From: Amaranthus tricolor
Taxonomy: Eukaryota > Streptophyta > Magnoliopsida > Caryophyllales > Amaranthaceae
Direction: 5' to 3'
Length of the DNA: 64,000 bases
Assembly: GCF_026212465.1 (NCBI RefSeq)
Contig: NC_080049.1
Coordinates: 7,556,859-7,620,858, forward strand
Within the stretch, counting starts at the first letter, position 1. Each line of letters begins with the position of its first letter. The position numbers and the translations under genes were made by a program. The notes beneath the pieces were generated by a model. The model saw nothing but the letters and a program-made list of their open reading frames with translations. It was not told the origin of the DNA and did not search any database. Positions 1 through 12,800 of this stretch are shown here, in pieces.

Positions 1-319
1 TGGGTGATTTTTCTATTTATGCTTCTCAAATTGACAATTTTAGGTATTTTTCTTAGCCCTCCATTGAGGTTTTCCATTTACTGCTTTTGTATTGTGGTAT
101 GGCTTAAATTTGAAAATTATTTTGGGAATTGGTTGGGTGCTTTATTGTTCGATTGGGGTTGTGAAATTCCTGCCTTGTATTGAATTCTTAACTTCTTTAG
201 ATCATATGTTATGCTGTGTAATTAAGTATGAAACTTCTTACTCTAGTATTGAATCCTTAAATTAGGGCTTCTGAAAAATTATGGCTTTTAAAAATTAGGT
301 TTTTTTTTAATTTTTTTAA
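1..319. other. Unassigned DNA at window start
   Basis: This stretch is T-rich and has no convincing coding signal. It could be promoter or 5' UTR intron sequence of the GON4L-like gene further right, but no splice pair can be fixed because any upstream exon would lie outside the window. Confidence 0.4.
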
Positions 320-1266
320 GGAAAAATTGCCCAAAATAATCCAACTTTTGTCTGATTTTCCTACAATAATCCCAAGTATTGATTAACCATGAATAATGTC
401 GTCTATTGATACTTGTTTCCAATGGCATTCAAGCATGTTAAAGAACCGGCTGCGGCAGGTCATTTGTTGACCTTCTTCTTCATCCAAGCATTTTCTTCTT
501 CACATGATATTTCCTTCATTAAAATCAGTTTACCTTCTCCATTAAAAATCATTCTTTCCCTCAGTTACCTTCTTCTCCATTTTAAACAATTATTAATCCA
601 ATCCAATATGAAAAATTAGTGTGTATACAATGTACAGAATAAAATCAGTGTATATTCCAAAATGTACCGAACAGTGTATATAATGAAAAGATACTGATCT
701 GTATGCCTATTTCACAGATGAAAATTAAGGGAGCAGGTATAGGAGCCCAAGCTTTTAGGATCAATGAATTTGTGAAATTGTTAGGCAATGGTGCATCTGA
801 CGAACCAAGTCAAATGTTGATGTTAGAATGCAAAAAATCAATCTATAAAAATTAATGTATATGAAAAATAATCAAATGTTGGTGTTCAAGTGCAAAAAAT
901 CAGTGAATAAGCAAAAAAAATCAATGTACAAATCTGTACAAATGCTACTGATGTATAAAATTAGTGTAAATAATCAGTCTATAAAATCTGGGAATATGCA
1001 ACCAGTTCCATTTTCATGTATATGTAAAAAAAATCAGTCTATAAAAATCAGTTGTGAAGGAGGAAGGAGATGAAGAGTTAGGTGAGAGAGAGAGTAAATT
1101 TCAATGAAGTAAAAAAAAATTAATTCACTTCATAACCGGTGACAGGTGAAGTCACATTGCCACCGGAAACAACTATCAATAGGTGGGATTATACATGGTT
1201 AATCAATACTTGGGTTTATTGTAGGGAAATTAGACAAAGGTTGGATTATTCTAGGTTTTTTTTTTT
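320..1266. mobile_element. Foldback MITE, family A, copy 1
   Basis: The ends form an imperfect inverted repeat of about 80 bp. The left arm (from about 321) contains CCTACAATAATCCCAAGTAT followed by GATTAACCATGAATAAT; the right arm (to about 1260) carries the same words in reverse complement. The interior (about 630-1060) is an irregular array of the word AAAATCAGT(G/C)TATAAA. The same terminal words recur at 7931-8366, 34360-34661 and, more diverged, 50400-50667, so this is a repeated family. No coding capacity was found. The superfamily and target-site duplication were not identified. Confidence 0.75.
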
Positions 1267-1451
1267 TGATTTATTTTGGTTAAGTTTTTTATTTGTTCAT
1301 CTGTTTAGCCATTGTGATTAATTAGTTATTTGGTTTGACAGTTTAATAATTATATTATAGTAGTATTATTCAAATTTTACTACATTAATTAGTTATTTAG
1401 TTTGATAGTTCAATTGTGAATTCGTGATTAATAATTTTATTTACAGTTCAA

Positions 1452-3150
1452 ATGGATAGGTATTTCAAAAAATTATCTTATGGATCTTCTTATGACTCTA
1501 GTAATTCAAGGTTCGGAAATTCACCCACTCTCCTAGAGGACACTCGACATACCCCTTATTCTCCTCGAAAAAGTAGAATTGACGTAAGTGTTCTTCCCTC
1601 TGATTCTACCGATAGATTGCTAAATTCAAATAATGATGTAAATGATTGTGGTGATGTAAGAAGGGCTTATATTCAAAGAGGTCCTTATCAACCCCGAAAA
1701 CATGCTTATCCCCAAACTATATTGTCTCGAAATGCACATCGGTTTAGCGAGTCTTGGTATGATAAGTACTTGGTTAGAATATAGTATTAAAAATGATGCT
1801 TGTTATTGCTTGTGTTGTTATTTGTTTGCAAATTGCTACTGAAAGTGAAACTTCAAGTCTCCATGGATGGGATTCATTCACTAGTAATAATTTTAGGACT
1901 TGGAATATTATCAAATGATTTGATAAACATATTGGGGGTCCAAATTGTATTCACAATCAGTGTGTGAAAAGACGTGAAGATCTAATGATGTAAAAGCAAT
2001 CCATACCAGTTGCTTTACAAAAACATTCTGAACAAGTTAAAGTTGAGTATAGAATTCGTTTGAATGCATTTGTGGTTATTGCTAGATTACTTTTGTATTA
2101 TGGATTACCTTTTTCGAGTTCATGAATCATCCATTAGGAAAGGTACTTTTCTTACTTTCTTGGAGTTTTATGCCAAAAAGAATGGATGTGTTGGTAGTGT
2201 AGTTTTAAAAATTTTCCTGGTAATAATTAATTGATATCCCCTCCAATCCTAAAAGATATTGCCAATGCTTGTAATAAACAGACCATTAACGTTATTCTTA
2301 AGGAACTTGGGGACGATTATTTTGCTATCTTAGTCGATGAATCCCGTGACTTCTCTTGTAAGCAACAAATGGCTCTTGTTTTGAGATATGTTGATAAAAG
2401 GGGTTTTGTAATTAAGCGTTTAGTTGGGCTTGCTCATGTAACTAGCATTACTGTCGAGTCACTCAAAGAAACAATTTATTCTATGTTTGCTCAATTGTTT
2501 TTGAGTCTATCTGGTATAAGGGGCTAGCAACATGCAAGGTCATATTAATGGGCTAAGGACTTTAATCTAGGTTCATCGTCACATTATGTGCACTGTTTTG
2601 CTCACCAACTTCAATTGACTCTTGTTAAGGTTGCACAAAGCATGTTGATACCGAGTGTCTTATTGGTTTGATTAACCTTGCATTGAATACTATTGGTGTT
2701 TCCTATAAACGTAGATATGCGTTTCAACAAAAACATGTCGAGATAGTTGAAAAAGCCTTATATGAAGGTGAGCTATTACCTGAAAAGGCTTTATATCAAG
2801 AAGTTGGTCTTTAAAGACTTAAGGATACTCGTTGGGGTTCTCATTTCAAAACTTTCTGCAATGTCGTTTATATGTTCTCTTCAATAGTTGATGTGCTTTA
2901 TGCTCTTGTTGTTTTGGAGATGATGATAAGCTAAAACTCTAGTTATTTTGGACGACATACAAACTTTTGAATTTGCTTTCATGATCCATATGATTAAAGT
3001 AGTATTGGGGATTGCTTATCCACTAAGTCTATCTTTGCAAAGAAGAGATCAAGATATTGTAAATATCTACTACTTGTGCAGTTGTTTTCGAACGTATCTG
3101 TTAATACTTGTGCAATTGTTCTTGAATATGATTGAATTTATTTTGCTTAT
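1452..3150 (+). pseudogene. Decayed hAT-family transposase (DUF4371 / zinc-finger MYM type 1-like)
   Basis: The first block (1452-1784) begins MDRYFKK after a plausible acceptor (TTTACAG at about 1441-1447) and shows the SWYDKYLVRI segment typical of the amino end of plant TTF-type zinc-finger proteins with hAT dimerisation. A frameshift follows, then a cysteine-rich stretch (CYCLCCYLFAN) and a second block (2231-2527) with the DUF4371 region, including ILVDESRDFSCKQQMALVLR. A last block near 3030-3065 gives LSLSLQRRDQDIVN, typical of the carboxy half. Stops and frameshifts separate the blocks, so no full product can be made. It lies upstream of and in the same orientation as the GON4L-like gene, and could sit in that gene's promoter or a 5' UTR intron. 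The family call rests on remembered family patterns. Confidence 0.8.
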
Positions 3151-3606
3151 GAACGTATCTATTTTTTTCTTTTGATTTCGACCCATTATGTTGATGGAAA
3201 CATCTACTATTTATGCAGTTGTGCTTGAATATCATTGAATTTTTTGGATATGGCTAGGCCCTTTGACTAATTATGAACCCTTTTACTTTTCATTCAACTC
3301 TCTTTGATCTTTGTTGTCACTTTATGTCTAAGTTTGATGCCTCATATTATGTGCTAATGTGCTATAGTTTCTTTTTGTTTATTTAAAGTTTAAATTGAGT
3401 CTTTGGTTTATTTTTGATAACTGATGCTTGAATTGATTCATTTGTAAATGGAAAAAGAAAAAGCTCAATACAGAGTTAATACATGAAAAAATATTTTTTG
3501 TTTCATTTTTTGAGTAGTATTTTTGTAATATTTTCTATTGTTACATTTAAAAGGGCCTGAATTTTCTATTTCGGCTAGGGCCCCATGAACTCATAAACGG
3601 CTCTAT

Positions 3607-3876
3607 TCGATCGATATTGGTTTTTTAATAACTTATAATTGATCAATTTGGTAATGCATGGCACATTTGAACTATTTAACAGTTTTGAATTCAATAATAG
3701 CTTATAATTGGTTATTTTAGTATTGCATAAGGCATTTGAGCTATTTGACTACATGTGAATTCAATTGGTATTGGTTCTTTGATATCTTATAGTTGATGAA
3801 TTTGTTATTGCATAGGACATTTGAACTCTTGATCACTTGTGAAATCAATCGGTATTGGTTCTTGAATAGCTTACTA
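3607..3876. repeat. Diverged tandem repeat of about 75-85 bp reaching the start codon of the next gene
   Basis: The words TATTGGTTCTT, TAGCTTATA, TTGATGAATTTG, ATTGCATA(A/G)G and CATTTGA(A/G)CT recur in the same order at about 3607, 3693, 3764 and, as a partial unit, 3849. The last partial unit ends at the ATG of the GON4L-like coding region. Units differ by many substitutions, so the array is old. Confidence 0.65.
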
Positions 3877-6800
3877 TGATGGTGCCCTCCTTCCCTTCTA
3901 CAACTGAGTTGAATGTGCAATCCGAGGAAAATGGGGAAACTGATACTAAAACTGACGTGTTAGTTGAAATAAGTAGTGCAATTGTACCAGAAGAACCTTC
4001 AGAAGATGAGTCGGAAGAGGAAGATGTGGATTTCAATCCCTTTCTAAAGGAGAGCCTTTCTGAAGCTTCTTCAAGCTTGAGCTCAGAAGCGGAAGGGTTT
4101 GATACTGATGTTATCAATAGCCGTGGTGTAAATGTAATACCTGTGGATAAGAATTTACCAGGGACGCGACCCTTTGATGCCGTTGATGAGGGAGAATGTG
4201 GTGGTAACTCTACTAAAGATTTTGTTTTAGTTGTGGAACAAGAAAATGAGAAGGTTCTAGATGATGAGGATAGGTTGAATAGTGGGACAAATGTCATTGA
4301 GGATGTCGTGGAGGAAGGAGGGAAAGTTGTTAGTTCTAGGGATGAACCTGCGAGTGATTTGAATGATGAAGACGCTATATGTAAACGAACCAGGGCTCGA
4401 TATTCTCTTGCCAGTTTTACCCTTGATGAGTTGGAGACTTTTTTGCAAGAAACTGATGATGAAGATGATAATCAAAACGTTGATGAGGAAGAAGAGTATA
4501 GGAAATTTCTTCATGCAGTTTTGAATGGAAAAAGTGGGGACAATGAAGGGAATATTGAGGGTAATGATGATGACGACGATGAAGATAATGATGCAGATTT
4601 TGAGATTGAAATTGAAGAAGCTCTTGAGAGTGATGTTGATGATTGTATAGAGGTGTCTGTTAAGGAAGCTAAATTTGATAGAGCTGGTCGGCGACCTGAG
4701 ACCAGGCAAAAGGGACGCCAAAAGGCTAATGCCCAAAATAAGGTCACAAAGCAGGGAAAGCAGCCCTTGCGTCCGCTAGTGCCTGTCATGTCCACTGCAA
4801 CTGGTGCATCTGTTCCTTGTCTTGTTCCTAGGTCTCTAGCACTCCAGACTACTTTGCACTTTCCCTCATATGTACAAGACTGTTCTTTGATTGGATTTAA
4901 GGATCATCAAATTGGACAACTATATTGCCTAATATATGAACATGTACAGCTCCTTGTCCAAGTATATTCTCTCTGTGCTCTTGAACCATCCCGGCAGCAC
5001 ATTGCGTCTCAAATGAAGGGCCTACTGGCTGAGCTTCTACACAAACGCGACCTAGTATTAGCTTGGAGAAAGGACCCATATCCCACTTCTTGTTTTCTTC
5101 CCTCATATACCATCCCATCTGTTTCAGTTGAAAATAAGAAAAATTTATCAGTAGGGGATTCTGGTGCATCAACTGATTATGGTCAGGTACACTCTCCCTA
5201 AACAAGTAGTTGATGTCAAGGATTTAGCTATTGTTTTATGATAGAATGTTGAAAATGCAGTGAACTGAATTTGATTGCTTTTTTCAGGGTTCTCAATGGT
5301 TGCCATCTGTTGGTAGTTCTGTGCTATCAGTTTTGGATGTTTCACCACTGAAGTTTGTAGGAAAATATATTGATGATGTTTCTAATGGTAAGCAACGAAT
5401 TTTTCTTTCTGAACAGCTTTTTGATGATTGGTTTAAATATTTTTTGTTCATTTGTTGTTGTTTCAATATTGATTTCCTTTTTCCCCTTTTTTTAGCTGTA
5501 CAAGAGCATCAAAGACGTTGTCTAGAAACTACTAATGTCTACCTCGAAAAACAACCTCTTTTCCCTCTTCCTATTAGTTCGTTTCCTGAAGCAGATTGCA
5601 GTATTTCTAAATCAAACGATCCATCTAGGAATACTAGTGTAGCATCACCAATTAATAAAGTTCCTAAGAAGACATTGGCTGCTACCCTTGTTGAAAATAC
5701 CAAGAAACAATCTGTTGCCTCGGTACCCCTGGAGATTGCAAAACTGGCTCAGGCCTTCTGTTCATTATTTAATCCAGCATTATTCCCTCATAAGCCACCC
5801 TCCTCAGCTGTTGCTAATCGGGTGCTTTTCACAGATGCTGAAGACGTGTAAGTCTCTTCCTTTTATGGTTTGTAAACTTGGATGGAAATTTTGGTATTTT
5901 TGGGTAGTTTTCGGTTGCTTTTACTTGCTCACCTCACTTCTCAAGTCTATATTTTTTTTTACCAATGTGGTTATAGTTTTATTAGTTATTGACATATTGT
6001 TTTGGCTATCTTCATTGTGCTTTCCTCTGTTATATTTTTCTTAAGACCATATATAGCATTGAACTCAAAGGCCTATTGCTCTTTCTTACATGATAGAAGG
6101 TGATAATAATGTGGCCATTTTCTTTGGTTTTTGGGCTCTTACATCTAGGTTGCTCGCTATGGGAATAATGGAATACAATAATGATTGGAAAGCTATTCGA
6201 CAACGTTTTTTGCCTTGCAAATTAGAGCATCAGGTAATGACATATTACTTGTTTAGTAACACTTTGTGGTTGCTTTTTTGTGTTATAGTGCTTGTGGTAT
6301 ATCTTCATTGCCAATGTTTGCTATCAAAGATCAATCTGAAATTTGCGTACAATCGACCCATCAAATCTTGCTTAGGTAGAATCCACTTGGTGGCATGGGG
6401 TTAAATAGAATGTTGTTGTCTGTTAGGACTTCCATCATGCTTTACTCTAGCACTTGTGATGCCTTAGTGTAGTGATTGGTTCATCTTTTACATTGTTAAT
6501 TATCAAGAGGATTGGTGAATCCATGTGGCTTCACTTATAAATTTGCAGTTATATATGTGGTAAATTATTTTAAAATTTTAATGATTAATTTTTCACAAGA
6601 ACATATATATCGGTGAAGATCTAATTCTCATAGGATTCAGTGTGAGGCTGTGAGCTACACAAAAGAATTGCGATCGCAATATTATGTGATTGAGGTGTGC
6701 CAGTAGATCAAAGGAAAAATTCTACACTACTACTTGAGTCAAAATATTGTGCTTTTAGAAGAAGGTAGTAGAGATCCGTATGTTAAGATGAATGAATGAA

Positions 6801-9800
6801 CATATCATAGATAAAATTAAATAAAGAAATTAAATGGAATTTGAATTCTCATATATTAGAGACCAAGTAGCTGAAGTTCATTGGGTCATGTGCAAAGAAG
6901 ACCTGTTAATAAGTTGGAACTTTTAGGATTTAAGGAATGGAAGAGGTAGACCAAAGATGACTTAGATTACAATAGTGACATATGACATGAAAAATTGGGA
7001 TAGCTAGGAATGACTAAAGTAAAATAATATATGTGGTTGATCATTAGAATTGATTTTATTAGTTGTAAATTAATATTAGATGATACCGAGTATAGTATAA
7101 TCTTTATAATCGATGATCCTTCATGTTGATTAGTTTTTGGTCCTTATATTTAACGCCATATGTTGGGATCTTGGCTTTGATTTTTTTTTTATTTTTTATT
7201 TTTTTTTGTGAATGAGTTTTTGTATGAATACTTTTTTGGAAAGCTGTTGCTACTATATGCTTGCCTTCCACTGTATCGATGTGATGCTTTTGTGATTTGT
7301 CCATTTAGGTGTTATAATTTTTTTTGATTAGTTGTGATAATGTTGTCTGAATTGGTTTGGACTTGAGATGTTTAACCTTGAGTTTCTCCCTTGGTGTTTA
7401 ATCAACCTGTTTGACTGACCATAAGATTAAGCTAATATTTGACAACTATGTCCATACTGGTTGTTAGGACATTAGAATCAAATAGAGCAACTTCACAGTC
7501 CGTAAGGACTTCTTATACCATCTACTTCTTTTGTGGTCTTTACAAGGACAATTTTGTCTTGTATTCTGTTGATACTTCCATGCTTCATAATTTATGTATT
7601 TTATATGCTCTAAGCAAAATAGACTATGTATTAACTTTAAGGTTTCTTATCTGGAAAAAAGGCTGGGAAATTTTGATGTATTGGTTTTGGCTCACCAGAA
7701 ATTTTTTCTGATACCCGTTGATGTGGTAATTTGTATACAGCATATTTTAGCAGAGGGGTTTTAGTTGCTGTTGTTTGTGGTAACAATTGTGGTTGCCGGG
7801 GGAGAGAGCACATGCAGTGATGTTTAGTCTGCTACTTCTTTCTATGTGTTGTTTATTCTCTCTGTACTCCAGTATTAGCTGCAATTGCTGCCAGTATATA
7901 TATGTTTGAATCTACTGCAAAATTCTTTTAAGGAGAAATTACCTAGAATAATTTAATCTTTTTATGATTTTCCTACAATAATCCAACCTATTGATTAACC
8001 ATAAATAATCCCAATTTTGAAGGGTATTTTCCTAGAGTAAACCCGGTTACCAGATGACTTACTATAGCAAGTTTTATTTTAAAAAAATAAAGATAAATTA
8101 AAAATAAAATGTAGAAAAAAATGTTTAAAAAAATTATGAGTTTTTTTTATTATTCGGAAAATTTTATGTAAATTTTCAAATTTTTTTTTCTAGTTTTACA
8201 TTAATTTTCAATTTACTTTTTTGGTGAATTACCTACTATAGCAAGTCATCGGGTTACCCAAGTTTACTCTAAGCGAATACCCCTAAAGTTGGGATTATTC
8301 ATGGTTAATCAATAGGTGAGATTATTGTAGGAAAATCATCAAAATCTTGGATTATTCTACCTAAATAATCATATTGTCTTGTTTTTCTATATAAATATCA
8401 TATTTGCCTGCATTTAGTTGTTTTATCTTATTGGAAGTCTTTGTGGAACAGCGTTAACTGTTTCTTTTTGTGCTATTTTGTACTGTACTTGCTTCCTTTT
8501 TCCTCTTACATGTAAATCATGTACACCTATACAATATGATTTTTTTTAAGAGCTTTGCCAAGGATTCCTTGTGCTTGTTAGGTGTTTTTGTTACATTTTG
8601 CTTTCTCATTTGATGATTTGTATTTTTTTATTATCTTACCTTTTTTTTTTTTCTCGTTGTAGATTGTATAAATACTAATGCTAAAGAAGGTAAAATTTAT
8701 GCTGTGTTTAAAGTTGTTAAAATCGAGATTCTACTTGGAATCGTTCAAACCTATAGAATTGAATCGTAGGATTGTAAGATTCTACAATAAACTTAAAATT
8801 TGTTATCTAGTTATAATTATTCATCTAAAAAGTTTAAGTTTATTAATTAAATTTTCATTCACTTCATTTTTAAGAATGAAATAGAAAACAATTTAATAAT
8901 TAGTTTAAATATTCATACCAACAAAGAAATTTATTTTTTAAAATTTATGGTGATGGATTGTCAAAATCGTAAGAAAAATTAATAAAAGATGGTTCATAAG
9001 CAGATTGCTTAAAATTAAGAAAAGTTTGTAAAATTCAATCGTTAAATCGTAGGATTGTAGAATCATGTTATGATTTAACCTCCACAAATTTTATTTTAAT
9101 TAGATTCGTAAGATTTTACCAATTTACGATTCTACCTATGATTTGAATTGCTCAATTGTTTTTAGATCGTAAAATAGTAGAATCGTAGATTAAAATTGTG
9201 ATTTTAATAACAATAGTTGTTTTACATCTTTATGTATGTCACAGATCTTTGTGAGGGCAAAAAATCGATGCTCGTCTAAGGCACCTGAAAATCCAATAAA
9301 GGTATTGACTTTGTTTATATATATTTGTTCCAATTCTACTTTTTAAAGTCCTGTCCAGCTTTTGGTATCCTTTTTAACACGTGTTAAACATAGATTCATT
9401 TTGAGGCATGACGATATGTTTCCTTTGTAATTTCACTTCTCACCGCTCCCCTCTAAAGTTGTTAAAGTTAAACCCATACACTAGCTTCGCTCTCCAGTTA
9501 ATGTTTTAATGCTCATTGTAAGCGTGTTTTACAGGTTATTTTTGAGAGATCTCTAGGTGTGACTTGTGAGGCATGCACAGGTGCCTAGTGCAAGCTTTGT
9601 GACCAATGCTATGCATTTATTTTGATAGGGAAAATAAACTGCCTAATTACAATTGCTGCGAAACTCGTACAAGGGAACACAGGAAACAGTTTCATGTACT
9701 CAAACCTTATGCAGTTCTTAACAAAACAAGTCTTAAGGGGGTGTTTGGCACAAAGGAATGGGATTTGTGAGGCTTTAAAATGAGATTTTTAAGATGAAAC

Positions 9801-12800
9801 TTTTAAGATAAAAAAGACGTATCCCTTTTTTATTATGTTAGGGCCTTGGATGAAAGTGATAAGAATCAAAGTCTCAACTCAAATACCACTCTCTCCCAAG
9901 ATATTTTTCTTGGGGACTTTCACAACTTTTAGTCCCATTCCCCATTCCCATTCCCTTTAAACAAACAAAGACTTGAGACTTTTTTTTACCCCAAAGTCTT
10001 ATTCCCTCTTTGAAATCCCATGTGCCAAACACCCCCTAAATTCTATCACGCTTCTCAATATTGCTAAGCAATCGCTTTCATAGATTTCTGCGGTACCCCA
10101 CGTATGTTCAACAAGTTAGAATCTCCTTTTTCCTATGTAAAATAATTTGGTGGAAGTAAAGAATCTCCTTTTTTGGTATTGATCCCCACAATCCTCTTGT
10201 AATTTCATCCTTAAATTCATTATCTTTTTTAAACTCATCTTCTTATATCTTTGATCTACTTGTCATTTGTCTTATTAACTAACAACAAATTAATATTTAC
10301 TCTAGATATAGAATTTAAATGGCACAAGGGGGCAAAAATCCTTATCTCAATTATTTTTTCCCTAAAGTTCTATTATTATTTTCCTATCCATTCAATGCTA
10401 ACAACAGGTGTTTTCATGCCTCTTCACTGAATCTTCATCAAATTGTTAGGGGGATTATTCCTGGTAGTATGTATAGTATTTGCACAAGGTTTATCGTCTT
10501 TTAATGAAAACTAGGTCGTCATTGGTTTGCATTTGGTGTTTTTAGCTTTTGTATCTGTTATGTGGTCTCCTCACTTTTTAGGTTTAGCATGCAACTTTAT
10601 GCAATTTCCTAATTAAAAAAGAGAAACTTTAAAAAGAGGATAATATTATTTATAGCTCTCTAAGGGTTATTTAGTCTTATAATACTTTCACATAGCCCTT
10701 GGGCAACATATATCATTACTCATGCTCTCTTGGTGATATCTGTTGCCTCTTGGTTGTCTGGAAATTTTCACAACTATCCAGAATTTATTGTTTGAAAAGT
10801 GATTTCTCAACTTGTGGTCATTATACAATTCATCCCATTGCGTTTTTCTCTATTTATGTGTGCTTTGTTATAGTGCCATATTCATGCACAAACCAAGGTG
10901 CTTGACGTAACGGGCAAGGAATTTTTTTCTAATTGAATACACCAATCAGGCAAGAGCAACACAATGTGCAAGAACGCTTCATAGTTTATCTGGGTCCAAT
11001 AGCCTTTACTGGAGATGGATACTCCCCAGATCTTAAAAAGTGCTTATGAAGGACTCTTTAGCAAAAGTTTGAAATAGAGCATTAGACATAGAGTAAAAAA
11101 TAAGGTCGCATCACCGTATTACAATTATATCATAAGCCGCATTGACTACAAAAGCATCCGTATTGACCAGATATCCATTTTGCACCACGTCATACTTTAT
11201 GACTATGGTATTAGGTCCGTTTCCCAGAAACAATCAGAAATATATATTGGAAGACCTGTGCAACCGATGGCTCAACTTAGTTATTTTAAATGCTGAAATC
11301 TAGATAAAAGCTTGAAGCTTTACTTTCTGACTTTGTGTAACCACAAGATTGGCCAATGGGGAATGATTAAGACTGATGGGTGAAAATAAATTATATGGAG
11401 AAAGCACAAAACCTTGTTGATAAGACTATTTATGTCGGCTCAAGGCCCAAGCACTCATGTGAGCACTAAACACGTTCAATATAGGTGATAACTTTTATTT
11501 TATTTCAAGCATAATTTTAATTTGGTGAGGATCAGGTGAAAAGTTCTCCATTTTTTAAGTCACTCTGCCATTACTACTTTTCCAAGTCATTCACTTTTGG
11601 ATATTCGTGGGCATTCAACTTTCCTGAAAATAAAAAGCTGTGCTTGTTATAAAGGAGTTGCCAGTTTCCTTGTATTTATAATTTCAGTGTCAAATTTATT
11701 CTCATTTGTAAAATACTGAAGTGTTTTTATTCAATTTTCCCCCTTAATCTTTTGGTTGGCTCATTCAGAGCGTACGAAAGATGAAAACATCTCCCCTCAC
11801 AGAGGAAGAGAAGGCTCTTATTCAGAAGGTAAGTAATGTACTTTTGGATTCCTTTCCCTTTTAATATATTTCATTAATAAATTCTCTTCAAATTAAAAGC
11901 TTCATTGACTTCTGTGTACCTTATTCAATTCCTTGTACTCTAAATGACCCTAGGGCCTCAAGATGTTCAAACTCGACTGGACATCAGTTTGGAGAGCTGT
12001 GGTTCCATATAGGGATCCCAATCTACTTCCCCGGCAGTGGCGCATTGCTATTGGAACCCAGAAGTCGTATAAAGCTGATTCAGCTAAGAGGGAGAGGCAT
12101 CGAATATATGAGTTAAAAAGGAGAAGAGCCAAAGCAACAGCTATGAATAACTCTATTACTGGATCTGAGAAAGAGGTAATTTGCTTGCACATGAACTCCC
12201 TCTCTATCGCTGTTTCTTTGATATGGAAGGAGAGAAGCACCACTCTCTTTTTAAATTTGAACACTTATATCTGCTGAATGAGTAAAATACTGGCAAGAAT
12301 TGATGTCAGCTTGTGCCAGTTAGCAATGCGAGATTGTTGTTATATATAATTAGTTACATATTTCAGTACACCGAACCACGGAAGCGATGATTTTAATATA
12401 ATAACCACACCTAGTACATCGAATAACTGAATTTGGGTGCATGTGTATTCGTTTCGGATTTCATTTCATTGTATTGATGTTTTTACTGCTAAAATATTGT
12501 TTGATAGAACACAAAGCAGTGAGACTCTTTATGCAAACATACTTCCTGACATGATGATTTTCTGGTTGCCAGAATGACAGCGGAGAGGACTATATGGACA
12601 ATGAGAATGAAGCATTTGTTCATGAAGCCTTTTTGGCAGACTGGAGACCCCCTTATTCTGGACTGGATCCTCCTGAAGTTCCTTCTGCAAGTCTTAAGCC
12701 AGGATTTCTATCTAATGATTTACGTGTCGCTAGATCCTGTGGTGTCCTGAACGGGGCAGATACTTATGGAAACCTAGAATGTCATTCTGACAAAGGTCAC

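Larger units (their letters stand above)
6234..9244 (+). other. Intron 4 of the GON4L-like gene, 3.0 kb, transposon-bearing
   Basis: This is the longest intron of the gene, with donor GTAATGAC and an acceptor ending CACAG. It contains a LINE-derived fragment (about 6830-7080), a family A MITE (7931-8366) and an A/T-rich block with repeated words (about 8700-9210). Small open frames inside it look non-coding. Confidence 0.75.

Noticed and set aside
3845..4736. Open frames on the minus strand across exon 1 of the GON4L-like gene (to 150-159 residues)
   Set aside because: They are antisense shadows of an acidic, Ser-rich exon; the plus-strand frame has splice sites, motifs and family match.
10319..10905. 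Short open frames in intron 5 of the GON4L-like gene
   Set aside because: No domain, no splice signals, and A/T-driven composition.
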